Part shown: positions 37,353-47,295 of the stretch, one piece after another
How positions within the stretch are numbered: position 1 is the first letter of the stretch
Layout: every line of letters starts with the position of its first letter
Origin: Niallia circulans
GTDB lineage: Bacteria; Bacillota; Bacilli; Bacillales; Cytobacillaceae
Assembly (NCBI RefSeq): GCF_007273535.1
Contig: NZ_RIBP01000004.1
Span: 1,898,001-1,962,000 of the forward strand
Reading direction: 5' to 3'
DNA length: 64,000 nucleotides
The notes under the pieces: model-generated
What the model was told of the DNA's origin: nothing
Database searches by the model: none
The model's input: only the letters and a program-made list of their open reading frames with translations
Made by a program: the position numbers and the translations under genes

Positions 37353-38283
37353 AATCAAATGCAAACACATCACTGGATAAATATCTCTCACCAGTGTCGC
37401 AAACGATAAAGACAACAACATCATCTGGTGACAATTTCTTTGCAACTTGGACAGCAGCATAGCAAGCAGCACCTGAAGACGGGCCTGCTAATATTCCTTC
37501 TTCAAGGGCCAATCTTCTTGTATATTTATATGCCTCTTCATCACGAACTAGGTGAATTTTATTATATACGTCTTGGTTTAAGATGTCTGGAATAAACCCT
37601 GGGCTTGTTCCAACAAGCTTATGTTTGCCAGGCGCTCCCCCAGAAAGAACAGGAGATCCGGCAGGCTCTGCAACATGCACTCTTATGTCAGGAAATGCTG
37701 CCTTTAAGACTTCTCCAGTTCCGGTAATTGTACCGCCAGTTCCTGCTGTTGCCACAAATGCAGCCAGAGGTTTATTAAGCTCTGTCATTGCAGCGATTAT
37801 TTCAGGAGCTGTCGTTTTGCGGTGTGCTTCTGGGTTATGATTGTTGCTAAATTGCATTGGTACAAAGGAGTTTGGTATTTGTTCTTGCAGCTCCAGTGCT
37901 TTTCTTATACTGCCAGGCATTTTTTCTTCTCCTGGTGTCAGAACAACCTCTGCTCCGTATGCTTTTAAGATGTTAATTCTTTCTTTTGTCATTGTGTCCG
38001 GCATCACAAGAATTGCTCGATAACCTTTAGCAGCTGCATTCATCGCCAAGCCAATACCAGTATTCCCGCTTGTCGGCTCGATTATCGTCGCACCAGGCAC
38101 AAGCTTGCCTTCTCTTTCGGCAGCTTCAATCATGCTAAAAGCTGCTCTGTCCTTCACACTTCGGCTAGGGTTGAAATATTCCAGTTTCGCATAGATGGCA
38201 GCACCGTTACTTTCTGTAATACGATTAAGTCGGACTAACGGTGTGTCGCCAATAAGTTCAGTTACGGATTCATATAATTTCAT
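37351..38283 (-). CDS. ytkP: Cysteine synthase (O-acetylserine sulfhydrylase)
   Basis: PLP fold II enzyme forming cysteine from O-acetylserine and sulfide. The 310-residue product has the PLP lysine K44 in SRSVKDRAA, the SGNTG loop (72-76), and the glycine-rich GTGGTITG phosphate loop near 180. Position after pepV-dat suggests YtkP, the B. subtilis CysK paralogue, rather than the main CysK; the exact substrate is therefore less sure. The ATG at 38283 follows AAGTAGGAATAATA; the open frame upstream to 38397 is ignored. Confidence 0.9.
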   Translation of the reverse strand: MKLYESVTELIGDTPLVRLNRITESNGAAIYAKLEYFNPSRSVKDRAAFSMIEAAEREGKLVPGATIIEPTSGNTGIGLAMNAAAKGYRAILVMPDTMTKERINILKAYGAEVVLTPGEEKMPGSIRKALELQEQIPNSFVPMQFSNNHNPEAHRKTTAPEIIAAMTELNKPLAAFVATAGTGGTITGTGEVLKAAFPDIRVHVAEPAGSPVLSGGAPGKHKLVGTSPGFIPDILNQDVYNKIHLVRDEEAYKYTRRLALEEGILAGPSSGAACYAAVQVAKKLSPDDVVVFIVCDTGERYLSSDVFAFD

Positions 38284-38520
38284 TATTATTCCTACTTTCT
38301 TTTTTCTAGAAATGAATAAAATTGCTGCTAGATGGTGATTGCTGATAAGGTGAAAGTTTTTTACATATCCGTTTTTGCGCAATAAGATTAAAATCAAGTG
38401 AAAAGGATATATAATAACAATATATTTATTTTTCTAAAAGGACTTTTTACAAATATTTAATAGTATTATAGCTATAATTGCCCATAAAAAAAATAATTTA
38501 CTTTTAAAAGGATGCTCTTT

Positions 38521-39084
38521 ATGACAATGAATACACATTATTTTTTAGCAATTGGCTTGCCGGAAGCTGCCAGACAACAGATAGTAGATAAAAAAGCAAT
38601 ACTTCAAGCAGCCTTCCCCTTTAAAAAATGGGTGCATCCGCAAGACTACCATTTAACGTTAGCGTTTTTAGGAGATGCCCCAGAAGAGAAGCGGAATGAG
38701 CTTACGGCAATTTTGGATAATGCTTTATATAATACAGAGAGATTTACTTTAAATATCGATAAATTAGGTGTATTTGGGAATGAAGCAAGTCCACGAATTT
38801 TCTGGCTTGGAGTGGACGAGAATCCAGTACTATTCAGGCTGCAAGAGAATGTACATGAGTATTGCAAACAGGCTGGCTTTACGTTAGAAAAAAGGCCGTT
38901 CCATCCGCATATTACCCTTGCAAGAAAATGGGCTGGACAAGAGAAATTTCAAGCAGACAGGCTTGCGATAGAATCTCCATTTGTGGAAGAATTGGTTTCA
39001 TTTGATGTAAATCAATTCTCATTATTTCAAACACACTTAAATAAAGAACCTAAATATGAAGCAATATATACGAAAAAATTATAA
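38521..39084 (+). CDS. thpR: RNA 2',3'-cyclic phosphodiesterase
   Basis: LigT/2H phosphoesterase that opens RNA 2',3'-cyclic phosphates. The two HxT motifs that define the family are H44-L-T46 (DYHLTLAFLG) and the HITLAR of PFHPHITLAR. The product is 187 residues from the ATG at 38521, which has AAAAGGATG at suitable distance; an ATG at 38512 lacks that spacing. It is YtlP by position, upstream of ytlQ and amyX. Confidence 0.9.
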   Translation: MTMNTHYFLAIGLPEAARQQIVDKKAILQAAFPFKKWVHPQDYHLTLAFLGDAPEEKRNELTAILDNALYNTERFTLNIDKLGVFGNEASPRIFWLGVDENPVLFRLQENVHEYCKQAGFTLEKRPFHPHITLARKWAGQEKFQADRLAIESPFVEELVSFDVNQFSLFQTHLNKEPKYEAIYTKKL

Positions 39085-39110
39085 GTACAGGTGTTTTAGG
39101 GGGAAAAGCT

Positions 39111-40103
39111 TTGGCACAATTAATTAAGCTAAAAGACTACATATCACGCTATCAGCAAAATATTCTACTATATCCGTCGCGCTTTGTCCGTCTGAAGAAG
39201 CAAAAATGGGAAGGTGTAAAAAGTGCATTTGATTCAAAAGACATGCAAATATTTTATGAAAATACAGATTTGACGGAATATTTGCCAGAGGAAAAAGAAT
39301 CTATCTTTCTGAAAATCAGAGGGATGATGAATCGAAAAGGGAAGGAAGAAGAAGCGCTTCTTTTTCCGGCTATCGTTAAGGATGAAGAAGACAAAGAAGA
39401 CAAAGAAGAGCAATTATTTTCCTTTGACTATAAAGCAAACGAATATACTGAACCGCAAAGCTTGGAACAGTTGAAGCTGCAGTTTTTAAATCAGCTTTTC
39501 CAATTTCAGATGAAATGGGCAAGCTCGACACTGACAGAAAAGTCAACCGTCAAGAAAGCATTTTATTATGATGATTTGCTGAAATATTTTTTGCAGCGAT
39601 TTCCAGACACATATCTGGTCCTTTATAAGCCAGTTTTCTTGTTGAAAAACGCGCCAATTGAGGTAGAGACAATCCTTGTAACACCAACTGCAGTCTGGTG
39701 TATTACTGTATTGGAAGCAGAAGATTCCGCTGTCTTTGTTGGTTCAAATGAGAAATTTTGGGTAAAGAAATACAATAGCAAAGAAAAAAAGATTTTAAGC
39801 CCGGTTATTGCACTGAACCGAACAGAAAAGATAATTCGAGGTGTTTTTGACAGGCATGATGTAACATTGCCTATTCAAAAAGCGATTTTAACAAGAAATG
39901 GCTATATCGATTATCCAACAATACCATATGATCTGAAAATCATTGAGAAAAGAAATTATGATGAATGGTTTCAGATGATGAGAAATAACCAGTCACCGAT
40001 TAAGGCGATCCAGTTAAAAGGGGCAGAAAGTCTTTTGCAATATTGTTTGACAACCTCTGTAAGAAGATATGATTGGGATTTCCCAGGAGAAGAGAAATCT
40101 TGA
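39111..40103 (+). CDS. ytlQ: NERD-like conserved protein (YtlQ)
   Basis: A 330-residue protein starting at TTG 39111 behind GGGGGAAAAGC. A charged N-terminal half is followed by a region (about 175-290) with alternating beta strands, VLYKPVFLL and ETILVTPTAVWCITV, resembling nuclease-related (NERD) domains, though key catalytic residues are not obvious. Function unknown. It lies between thpR and amyX with short spacing, as ytlQ does in B. subtilis, so operon membership is likely. Confidence 0.78.
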   Translation: MAQLIKLKDYISRYQQNILLYPSRFVRLKKQKWEGVKSAFDSKDMQIFYENTDLTEYLPEEKESIFLKIRGMMNRKGKEEEALLFPAIVKDEEDKEDKEEQLFSFDYKANEYTEPQSLEQLKLQFLNQLFQFQMKWASSTLTEKSTVKKAFYYDDLLKYFLQRFPDTYLVLYKPVFLLKNAPIEVETILVTPTAVWCITVLEAEDSAVFVGSNEKFWVKKYNSKEKKILSPVIALNRTEKIIRGVFDRHDVTLPIQKAILTRNGYIDYPTIPYDLKIIEKRNYDEWFQMMRNNQSPIKAIQLKGAESLLQYCLTTSVRRYDWDFPGEEKS

Positions 40104-40138
40104 TTAATAATTGAAACAGAAGAAGGAGTGGGGAATTC

Positions 40139-42295
40139 ATGCTGTCCATAAAAAGAGATTATTATGCTTATTTAGATGAGCTTTCTGTTATAACCATACT
40201 GCTTCCGTATATGTATCATGGCGGTGAAGCCAATGCTTTTACAGTACAGGGAGAGGATGGTTCTTCTATTAGTTTAACAATCAAGGCGAAGGAGACGGTA
40301 CAGCAGTATGCTAAATACACTTGTATTTCCTCCGTGAAGTTAGATGCTGGCAAAAGCTATAAAATCATTGATAATCACAATGGCAGTACTGATTTGCAAA
40401 TTGGTGCGGTAATAAGGACAAAAGAATTTGATGAGCGTTACTTTTATGAAGGTCCGCTTGGCATCCAGTACAGTACGGAAATGAGCAGTTTTTACTTATG
40501 GGCACCTACTGCCCAACAAGTGAAGCTCGTACTGCAAAATCCCCACAATCACACACGCAGTGAAATACCGATGAGCAAAAAAGACAAGGGAGCTTGGACA
40601 ACAGAAGTTGAACAAAATGTAGACGGTTTTCACTACACGTATTTAGTTCTTATTAATTTAGAGTGGAGAGAGGCGGTTGACCCTTATGCGGTTGCTGTTA
40701 GCGTTAATGGTGAAAAAGGCGTCATTGTTGATTTAGGGAAGACGAAAACAGTGAAGCCTATCCTTCCTGACCTGCCATCTCCTGTTGATAGCATCATTTA
40801 TGAAACACATATTCGCGACTTTACGATACATCCAAACAGCGGTGCAGATAAGAAAGGAACATATCAAGGGGCTGCCCAGCTTGGTACGAAAACAAGTTCA
40901 GGTGAAAGTACAGGTCTTTCCTATGTGAAGGAGTTGGGAGTAACACATCTCGAGTTACTGCCGGTCCATGACTTTGAGGAAGTTGACGAGCTAAACGTCT
41001 TCAAAAGATATAACTGGGGGTATAATCCTTCCCATTTTAATGTGCCAGAAGGCAGCTATTCGACTGACCCGACAAATCCGTATGCGAGGATTACGGAATT
41101 GAAACAGCTTATCCATGCTGTCCAAAAGCAAGGAATAAGGGTTATTACGGATGTCGTCTACAATCATGTGTACAAAAAAGAAGATTCTCCATTTGAGAAA
41201 ATCCTCCCGGGATATTTTTTTCGTTATGACGGTAATGGAATGCCTGCAAATGGCACGGGTGTCGGCAATGATATTGCGTCAGAACGCTTGATGGTGCGGA
41301 GATATATTCATGATTCGGTTCGTTTTTGGCTAGAGGAATACCAGGTGGACGGATTCCGCTTCGATTTAATGGGAATATTGGATGTCGTGACAATGCAAGG
41401 TGTTCGTGAAATTTGCGATAACATGGACACAGATATCCTTGTATTTGGAGAGGGCTGGAATTTACAAACGCCGATTCCAGAAGAAGAAAAGGCGATTATT
41501 AGTAACCAAGAAAAGCTGCCACGGATCGGGCAATTCAATGATCAGTTCCGTGACCAAATAAAAGGAAGCACATTTGACTTGAAGAACAGTGGCTTTGCTT
41601 TAGGGAATGGCAGCATGCCTAATGTGCAAGATCTGCTGACAGGCAGCATCGGCTTAACGGATGATGAGGCTGGAATGTTTATGGAGCCAGTTCAGACGAT
41701 AAATTACGTCGAATCACATGATAACTATACACTCTGGGATAAAATTGAAGCATGCTTTCCAGATTTAGAGGATGCTAATAAACGTAAAAAGCATGTGCTT
41801 GCTACTTCACTTGTTTTAATCAGCCAAGGAATTCCGTTTTTGCATAGCGGTCAAGAGTTCTTCCGAACGAAATATGGCGTGGAAAATAGCTATAAATCAC
41901 CAGATGAAATTAACAGACTTGATTGGGACAGAAGAGATACATTCATTGACAATGTCCAATTTATAAAAGACCTAATTCAACTGCGAAAATCTTTAGCTGC
42001 ACTCCGTCTGCCGAATGCAGACCTTATAAGAAAACATGCAAGCATTAAATTTCATTCTCCTTTATTTGTTGAATACAGGCTAAGTGAAGTCGGTAGCTAT
42101 GGAGACTGGGAAACTTTGCACATCCTTATTAATGCAGACAATGGACATCAGAAAATGGATATTCCAGAAGGTGAATGGAAGCTGCTCTTAATGAAAGATA
42201 AGGTATATCTGCATGATTTTCCAAATGTAGAAAAAAATGCAGATGTTTATCAGACCAGCATAACAATTATTGGTAAGAAAAAAGCTGAACACTGA
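40139..42295 (+). CDS. amyX: Type I pullulanase
   Basis: GH13 enzyme hydrolysing alpha-1,6 branches of pullulan, glycogen or starch. The 718 residues lack a signal peptide, so it is cytosolic like B. subtilis AmyX. An N-terminal beta-sandwich (CBM48-like, FYLWAPTAQQVKLVL near 118-132) precedes the catalytic barrel: the family motif YNWGYNPSHFN, nucleophile Asp near 407 (DGFRFDLMG), acid Glu near 437 (VFGEGWN), and third Asp near 526 (VESHDN). The ribosome site AGAAGGAGTGG precedes the ATG. Confidence 0.95.
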   Translation: MLSIKRDYYAYLDELSVITILLPYMYHGGEANAFTVQGEDGSSISLTIKAKETVQQYAKYTCISSVKLDAGKSYKIIDNHNGSTDLQIGAVIRTKEFDERYFYEGPLGIQYSTEMSSFYLWAPTAQQVKLVLQNPHNHTRSEIPMSKKDKGAWTTEVEQNVDGFHYTYLVLINLEWREAVDPYAVAVSVNGEKGVIVDLGKTKTVKPILPDLPSPVDSIIYETHIRDFTIHPNSGADKKGTYQGAAQLGTKTSSGESTGLSYVKELGVTHLELLPVHDFEEVDELNVFKRYNWGYNPSHFNVPEGSYSTDPTNPYARITELKQLIHAVQKQGIRVITDVVYNHVYKKEDSPFEKILPGYFFRYDGNGMPANGTGVGNDIASERLMVRRYIHDSVRFWLEEYQVDGFRFDLMGILDVVTMQGVREICDNMDTDILVFGEGWNLQTPIPEEEKAIISNQEKLPRIGQFNDQFRDQIKGSTFDLKNSGFALGNGSMPNVQDLLTGSIGLTDDEAGMFMEPVQTINYVESHDNYTLWDKIEACFPDLEDANKRKKHVLATSLVLISQGIPFLHSGQEFFRTKYGVENSYKSPDEINRLDWDRRDTFIDNVQFIKDLIQLRKSLAALRLPNADLIRKHASIKFHSPLFVEYRLSEVGSYGDWETLHILINADNGHQKMDIPEGEWKLLLMKDKVYLHDFPNVEKNADVYQTSITIIGKKKAEH

Positions 42296-42688
42296 AAAGC
42301 CTGCAAGTGAATTTTTGAAAAATAATATTATATTGCAGATACACTTGACTAAAAAACCTAATAAGAGATAATATTTAATGTGATAGCTATTGTTGTCAGT
42401 TCCTGATCGTAATAGCTCTCTTTTTTTATAACAAAACATTATTTAAGATACATTGTTTTTTTATAAGCATAGTATTATTTTTTGTACTATGTCCTTTTCT
42501 GTTTATTATGGCAATTTATATGATGATTAATATTCCATTTATCGCGTAAAAACGCTAAGAATAAAGAAATACTATTAGTTAGAACGAATCAATCTGTTTG
42601 TTCTTCCTACAAAAAATAGGGATACAAAAGGTTCAAACAAGAATGACTCATCCTAAAATCATGGAGCAATATATATAGTAGGTGAACA
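42296..42688. other. Intergenic region amyX to ytmP
   Basis: About 390 nt, strongly AT-rich. It holds a terminator after amyX and a second small hairpin (CATAGTA with TACTATG, about 42466-42490). No convincing gene; the frames seen are out-of-register parts of ytmP. Confidence 0.6.
42384..42427 (+). terminator. Intrinsic terminator after amyX
   Basis: AGCTATT with AATAGCT and inner TCAG with CTGA give an interrupted stem followed by CTC and seven Ts. Confidence 0.7.
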
Positions 42689-43465
42689 ATGTTGGAACAT
42701 TTATTAGGACAAGATTGGGAAATAACCCCTGCAGGCGGAGAAACAGGAGAAGCCTTTTTCGCCCAAAACAATGGCCAAAAGCTATTTCTGAAGAGAAACT
42801 CTTCTCCGTTTTTAGCCGTTTTGTCTGCAGAAGGAATTGTCCCAAAACTTGTTTGGACAAAAAGATTTGAAAATGGGGATGTATTCACTGCACAGCAGTG
42901 GCTTATTGGCAGAGAGTTCAGCCAATCTGACATGACAGATGACAGGGTTGTTATGCTGCTCAAAAAGATTCATACATCTAAACCGTTATTGGAAATGCTT
43001 AAAAGGCTTGGGAAAACAACACTGATGCCGAATATGATTCTTGCAGTCATTAAAGCAGAATTGGATGAAGCGCTGACTAGTAATGAAACAATTACGAAGT
43101 CTATTGCCTTTTTAGAAGAAAATATTCCATTTATAAAGAGCGAAGAAGAAGTTGTGTGTCACTGTGATGTTAATCATAACAACTGGCTGCTTTCAGAAGA
43201 CAACCAGTTGTATTTAATCGATTGGGATGGAGCAATGATTGCAGATCCAGCAATCGATTTAGGAATGCTTCTTTACTGGTATATCCCAAAATCAGAATGG
43301 ACAGAATGGCTTGAAAAATATGGATTTGAACCGACAGACAGCCTTATGCTTCGCATGAAATGGTATGTGATTGCCCAAACCCTTAATTCTATCCAATGGT
43401 ATAAAAAGAAATCCCGTTATCATGAGATGGAAAAGTGGATACAGTTTCTAAATGACTTGGATTAA
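42689..43465 (+). CDS. ytmP: Phosphotransferase, choline/aminoglycoside kinase family (YtmP)
   Basis: A 258-residue kinase-fold protein. The catalytic loop CHCDVNHNNWLL (near residue 157) and the metal motif LIDWDGAMIADPAIDLG are those of the APH/choline kinase group. The phosphate acceptor is unknown. Ortholog YtmP precedes trmB in B. subtilis, and the same order is seen here. The ribosome site GTAGGTGAACA precedes the ATG. Convergent with ytzH only 4 nt away. Confidence 0.87.
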   Translation: MLEHLLGQDWEITPAGGETGEAFFAQNNGQKLFLKRNSSPFLAVLSAEGIVPKLVWTKRFENGDVFTAQQWLIGREFSQSDMTDDRVVMLLKKIHTSKPLLEMLKRLGKTTLMPNMILAVIKAELDEALTSNETITKSIAFLEENIPFIKSEEEVVCHCDVNHNNWLLSEDNQLYLIDWDGAMIADPAIDLGMLLYWYIPKSEWTEWLEKYGFEPTDSLMLRMKWYVIAQTLNSIQWYKKKSRYHEMEKWIQFLNDLD

Positions 43466-43469
43466 TAAT

Positions 43470-43751
43470 TTAGCCTGTAAATCCATTAATGCCGTCAACC
43501 CATTGGGACAGCTGCTCTTGAGAGGACTCAATGTGATTGTTTAAATTGCTTGTGTGAATCCCTCTCTGGCTGTACTGGCTGATTTCCTCCAGAATAGGAA
43601 GAATATTTTGGTCAATATTGCCATTGACCTTCAAGGAAGTCACAAGACGTTCAAGTTGTTCACATTCAGACACAGAACCACAGCAGTCTTCTTGATGGTT
43701 ACTTAAAATGTCCTTTAATAAACCTAATTGATGTTCATGTGTAAGTGGCAT
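43470..43751 (-). CDS. ytzH: YtzH-like protein
   Basis: A 93-residue, probably helical protein with MPLTHEHQLGLLKDILSNHQ and two adjacent cysteines (EDCCGSVSEC), matching the YtzH family of Bacillus. No biochemical role is known. Its place between ytmP and trmB is conserved in B. subtilis. The ribosome site AAAGGGTGCAACTA precedes the ATG. It ends 4 nt from the ytmP stop, leaving no room for a separate terminator. Confidence 0.85.
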   Translation of the reverse strand: MPLTHEHQLGLLKDILSNHQEDCCGSVSECEQLERLVTSLKVNGNIDQNILPILEEISQYSQRGIHTSNLNNHIESSQEQLSQWVDGINGFTG

Positions 43752-43964
43752 TTAGTTGCACCCTTTCTTTTAGGTTTCTTTAAAAAAAATAAGATTTCTG
43801 GGTCAAATACCAGTAAAGGAATTCACTAATAGGTTGTGAATTCTTTTTTTTCTTTATACTTTATTTGCATTTGAAAAATTACCCTGTCTAATTCGTAAGA
43901 ATTGGGGCAAGTTTGGAAAAGAAAAGAGTATTGCATGATAGCCTTAAGAATGTTATTGTTTGAT

Positions 43965-43990
43965 GGATATATGTAAAGGATATATGTAAA
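43965..43990 (+). repeat. Exact 13-bp tandem duplication upstream of trmB
   Basis: GGATATATGTAAA occurs twice back to back (43965-43977 and 43978-43990), ending just before the trmB ribosome site GAAGGAG. Confidence 0.9.
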
Positions 43991-44005
43991 GAAGGAGTGT
44001 CACCA

Positions 44006-44647
44006 ATGCGATTAAGACATAAACCATGGGCGAAGGACAAGCTGCTGGCATATCCCCAATATGCTGTCAAGCATCCTGAAGAGTGGAAAGGAAAATGGGA
44101 TCAAGCATTTAGCGGTAAAGGACCCATTCATATAGAAGTAGGTACAGGTAAAGGCAGATTTATTACAGAAATGGCTAAAGCAAATCCGCATATTAACTAT
44201 ATCGGAATTGAATTGCAAGAAAGTGTTATTGTTGCTGCATTAGACAGGGTAATTGAAGCAGAGGTACCCAATTTAAAGCTAATGAATTTGGATGCATCCA
44301 AGCTGACTGATTACTTCCTTAAAGGGGAAGTAGAGCGCGTCTACTTGAATTTCTCTGATCCATGGCCGAAAACAAGACATGAAAAGAGAAGACTTACGTT
44401 CAAGACATTCTTGAAATCGTACGAGGAAGTGCTTATCCCAAATGGTGAAATCCACTTCAAAACAGATAATCAAGGCTTGTTTGAATACTCGCTGCGAAGC
44501 TTCTCTGAGTATGGCATGCTGCTGAAATTTGTCAGCCTTGACCTTCATAATAGTGATTATGAAGGAAATATTATGACAGAATATGAAGAGAAATTTTCGT
44601 CACGCGGCAGCAGAATTTTCCGAAGTGAAACACAATTTAAATCATGA
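44006..44647 (+). CDS. trmB: tRNA (guanine-46-N7)-methyltransferase
   Basis: SAM-dependent enzyme methylating G46 in the variable loop of tRNA. The 213 residues from ATG 44006 show [11 protein letters not shown], the SAM motif [11 protein letters not shown] (about 42-52), and the family signature [16 protein letters not shown] near 119. ATG is chosen since AAGGAG stands 7-8 nt before it; the GTG at 43997 overlaps that site. A terminator follows the stop. Confidence 0.95.
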   Translation: MRLRHKPWAKDKLLAYPQYAVKHPEEWKGKWDQAFSGKGPIHIEVGTGKGRFITEMAKANPHINYIGIELQESVIVAALDRVIEAEVPNLKLMNLDASKLTDYFLKGEVERVYLNFSDPWPKTRHEKRRLTFKTFLKSYEEVLIPNGEIHFKTDNQGLFEYSLRSFSEYGMLLKFVSLDLHNSDYEGNIMTEYEEKFSSRGSRIFRSETQFKS

Positions 44648-44650
44648 TTG

Positions 44651-44684
44651 AAAAGAGACTATGCTCATGGCTAGTCTCTTTTTT
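44651..44684 (+). terminator. Intrinsic terminator after trmB
   Basis: AAAAGAGACTA and TAGTCTCTTTTTTT pair around a 10-nt loop. Confidence 0.9.
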
Positions 44685-44759
44685 TATGCTATATTCTTAT
44701 ACTTCTTAGTAAAATCGAATATAATTTTAATTAAGGACATTCTTAGGAGGTATGCTTGC

Positions 44760-45596
44760 ATGAACAGTTTAAAAATAGGGGAAATTACGTTAACGTGGTT
44801 AAATGGCGGCAATACTAAAATGGATGGCGGGGCCATTTTTGGGGTAGTACCGAAGCCGTTATGGACAAAAAAATATGAGTGCAATGAATTAAACCAAGTC
44901 AATCTGCCAAGTGACCCGATATTTTTCGAATACGCTGGAAAGAAAATTCTTGTTGATGCAGGAATCGGAAATGGCAAACTGACTGAAAAGCAAAAGCGTA
45001 ATTATGGAGTGGATGAAGAATCCTCACTAGAAGAAAATCTCCGTACACTCGGAATTTCTCCTTTCGATATTGATTATGTGCTGATGACACATATGCATTT
45101 TGATCATGCTAGTGGATTGTCAAAGCTAGAAGATGGTGAGCTTGTATCCATATTTCCAAATGCAGAAATTATTACGTCAAATCAAGAATGGACAGAGATG
45201 AAGGATCCAAATATACGGTCCCGAAATACTTATTGGGAACAAAACTGGAGACCGATTGAAAGCCAAGTGAAAACCTTTGAACAAAAGTGGAGTATGGGGC
45301 CAATTAAGCTTGTTCACACGGGAGGCCATAGTAACGGTCACTCTATTCTTATCATAGAGGATGGTGGTGACATCGCTATTCACCTGGCTGACCTGCTACC
45401 AACACATGCCCATCAAAATGTGCTTTGGGTGACAGCATATGATGATTATCCAATGACATCCATTGAGGAAAAACAGAAATGGATTAACTGGGGAATTGAA
45501 AACGATGCTTGGTTCACATTTTATCATGATGCAGTCTATCGTGGAGTAAAATGGAACGATAAAGGTGAAATAAAGGAAGCGATAAAACGAGCTTAA
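44760..45596 (+). CDS. ytnP: Metallo-beta-lactamase-fold lactonase (YtnP)
   Basis: A 278-residue MBL-fold hydrolase with the metal motif H111-M-H113-F-D115-H116 ([10 protein letters not shown]), a later [10 protein letters not shown] and [11 protein letters not shown], as in YtnP quorum-quenching lactonases that open acyl-homoserine or other lactones. The ATG at 44760 has TTAGGAGG 8 nt upstream; the long in-frame extension back to 44661 runs through the trmB terminator and is not coding. Substrate inferred only from orthology. Confidence 0.9.
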   Translation: MNSLKIGEITLTWLNGGNTKMDGGAIFGVVPKPLWTKKYECNELNQVNLPSDPIFFEYAGKKILVDAGIGNGKLTEKQKRNYGVDEESSLEENLRTLGISPFDIDYVLMTHMHFDHASGLSKLEDGELVSIFPNAEIITSNQEWTEMKDPNIRSRNTYWEQNWRPIESQVKTFEQKWSMGPIKLVHTGGHSNGHSILIIEDGGDIAIHLADLLPTHAHQNVLWVTAYDDYPMTSIEEKQKWINWGIENDAWFTFYHDAVYRGVKWNDKGEIKEAIKRA

Positions 45597-45599
45597 AGT

Positions 45600-45628
45600 G
45601 TCCATTGCTAGTGGGTTAAGCAATGGAC
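45600..45628. terminator. Hairpin between convergent ytnP and ytzB
   Basis: GTCCATTGCT and AGCAATGGAC pair perfectly around AGTGGGTTA. No strong T-run follows, so termination is less certain. Confidence 0.55.
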
Positions 45629-45637
45629 TATGTAAAT

Positions 45638-45949
45638 TTAAATTTCATAAATATCGAGCAGATTTCCTGTCTTGCTATCTGCCAGAAATTCATAGGATTG
45701 ATTAATTCCCTCATTCAGTCTTGTGATGCCCCCGCGGTAAATCTGGTGAGTGGCACCTGCTGTTTCAAATGGTTCTTTTTGCATATTAATCCAGCTGCCA
45801 GTAATTGGTCCTTGCTCTTTAAACGCTGCTTTAACTGTTTTAAGAACAGTGTCACTGGAGATGGAATAGTTTCTTGAAATTATTTCCTTTGTTGCATAGC
45901 TTGTTGCAAAACCTACTGCCGCTCCTGCCAATAACGTTTTCCAGTTCAT
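45638..45949 (-). CDS. ytzB: PepSY-like exported small protein (YtzB)
   Basis: A 103-residue protein from ATG 45949 (AAAGGAGCAAAGAT upstream). A short N-terminal hydrophobic stretch MNWKTLLAGAAVGFATSY suggests membrane anchoring or export. The rest (SSDTVLKTVKAAFKEQGP, then YEFLADSKTGNLLDIYEI) resembles a PepSY-type domain, an extracytoplasmic inhibitor- or sensor-like fold. The YtzB name comes from its place between ytnP and ytoP. The in-frame extension to 46045 is not supported by a ribosome site. Confidence 0.82.
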   Translation of the reverse strand: MNWKTLLAGAAVGFATSYATKEIISRNYSISSDTVLKTVKAAFKEQGPITGSWINMQKEPFETAGATHQIYRGGITRLNEGINQSYEFLADSKTGNLLDIYEI

Positions 45950-46146
45950 ATCTTTGCTCCTTTCCAATCTGTTTATTATTATAGCCAAAATAGCAGAGAT
46001 AAGTGAAATAAAACAAAAAATCGTAATTATTTCACGATTGAACAATAAGAGGAATATTGCAATTGTTATGTATATTGGTAGCGATAATATTAATATTTCG
46101 ATAAAATAAATAAATACATAATTTTTAAAAAAAGAGGAGCATTACA

Positions 46147-47220
46147 ATGAACGAGCAAACAATGGATTTATTCCGTACATTGACTGAATTACGAGGTATT
46201 GCAGGAAATGAACATGAAGTAAGAAATTTTATGCGCACAGAGCTTGAAAAATACAGTGATGAAATAATTCAAGACAATCTTGGCAGTATTTTTGGTGTGA
46301 AAAATGGATTAGAAGAAGGGCCAAGAGTTATGGTTGCTGGCCATATGGACGAAGTTGGTTTTATGGTAACATCTATTACGGAAAATGGGATGATTCGATT
46401 TCAGCCAATTGGAGGCTGGTGGAGCCAAGTACTGCTTGCCCAACGAGTGCAAGTGATGACAGATAATGGTCCGATAATCGGGGTGATCGCATCTATTCCT
46501 CCGCATTTGCTTGATGATGCACAGCGCAGCAAGCCGATGGATATCAAAAACATGCTTATTGATATTGGCGCTGATGATAAAGCAGATGCTGTGTCAATCG
46601 GTATCAAGCCAGGACAGCCAATTGTTCCGATTTGCCCATTTACTCCAATGGCAAATAAAAAGAAGATTATGGCGAAGGCTTGGGATAACCGCTATGGATG
46701 TGGGCTTGCTATCGAGTTGCTGAAGGAGCTTCAAGGTGAGCAGCTTCCTAATACCTTATATTCTGGTGCAACAGTACAAGAAGAGGTTGGACTGCGCGGA
46801 GCGCAAACGGCTGCTAATATGATTCAGCCTGACATATTTTATGCATTGGACGCAAGCCCTGCAAATGATACTTCTGGTGACAAAAACCAATTTGGTCAAT
46901 TAGGAAAAGGTGCTTTGCTTCGTATATACGATCGCACCATGGTGACACATAGAGGGATGAGGGAATTTATCCTTGATACAGCGGAGAGCAATAATATTGC
47001 TTATCAGTACTTCATCTCACCAGGCGGAACAGATGCAGGGCGAGTGCATACTTCAAATGAGGGTGTACCAAGTGCTGTAATTGGTATTTGCTCGAGATAT
47101 ATTCATACTAGCGCTTCTATCATTCATGTGGATGATTATGCAGCAGCGAAAGAGCTAGTTGTGAAGCTTGTGAAAGCAACAGATAAAACGATGGTGGAAT
47201 CCATTAAAGCAAATGTGTAA
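46147..47220 (+). CDS. ytoP: M42-family glutamyl aminopeptidase (YtoP)
   Basis: A 357-residue di-metal aminopeptidase of the M42 family. Visible motifs: [12 protein letters not shown] (metal His and Asp, near 60-70), [10 protein letters not shown] (bridging Asp near 180), [13 protein letters not shown] (catalytic Glu pair near 212), and [19 protein letters not shown]. Cytosolic, trimming N-terminal residues of peptides. The ATG follows AAAGAGGAGCATTAC. The downstream terminator makes it probably monocistronic. Confidence 0.92.
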   Translation: MNEQTMDLFRTLTELRGIAGNEHEVRNFMRTELEKYSDEIIQDNLGSIFGVKNGLEEGPRVMVAGHMDEVGFMVTSITENGMIRFQPIGGWWSQVLLAQRVQVMTDNGPIIGVIASIPPHLLDDAQRSKPMDIKNMLIDIGADDKADAVSIGIKPGQPIVPICPFTPMANKKKIMAKAWDNRYGCGLAIELLKELQGEQLPNTLYSGATVQEEVGLRGAQTAANMIQPDIFYALDASPANDTSGDKNQFGQLGKGALLRIYDRTMVTHRGMREFILDTAESNNIAYQYFISPGGTDAGRVHTSNEGVPSAVIGICSRYIHTSASIIHVDDYAAAKELVVKLVKATDKTMVESIKANV

Positions 47221-47229
47221 TAAATAGTC

Positions 47230-47260
47230 AAAGAGGCAGATATAACTGTCTCTTTTTTCC
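47230..47260 (+). terminator. Intrinsic terminator after ytoP
   Basis: AAAGAG..CAG and CTG..CTCTTT pair with a T-run after the stem. Confidence 0.8.
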
Positions 47261-47295
47261 ATTGAAAAAAGGCAAGCAGGATAGGAGAGTCTAAC

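Noticed and set aside
44661..44759. N-terminal extension of ytnP
   Set aside because: It runs through the trmB terminator; the ATG at 44760 has TTAGGAGG upstream.
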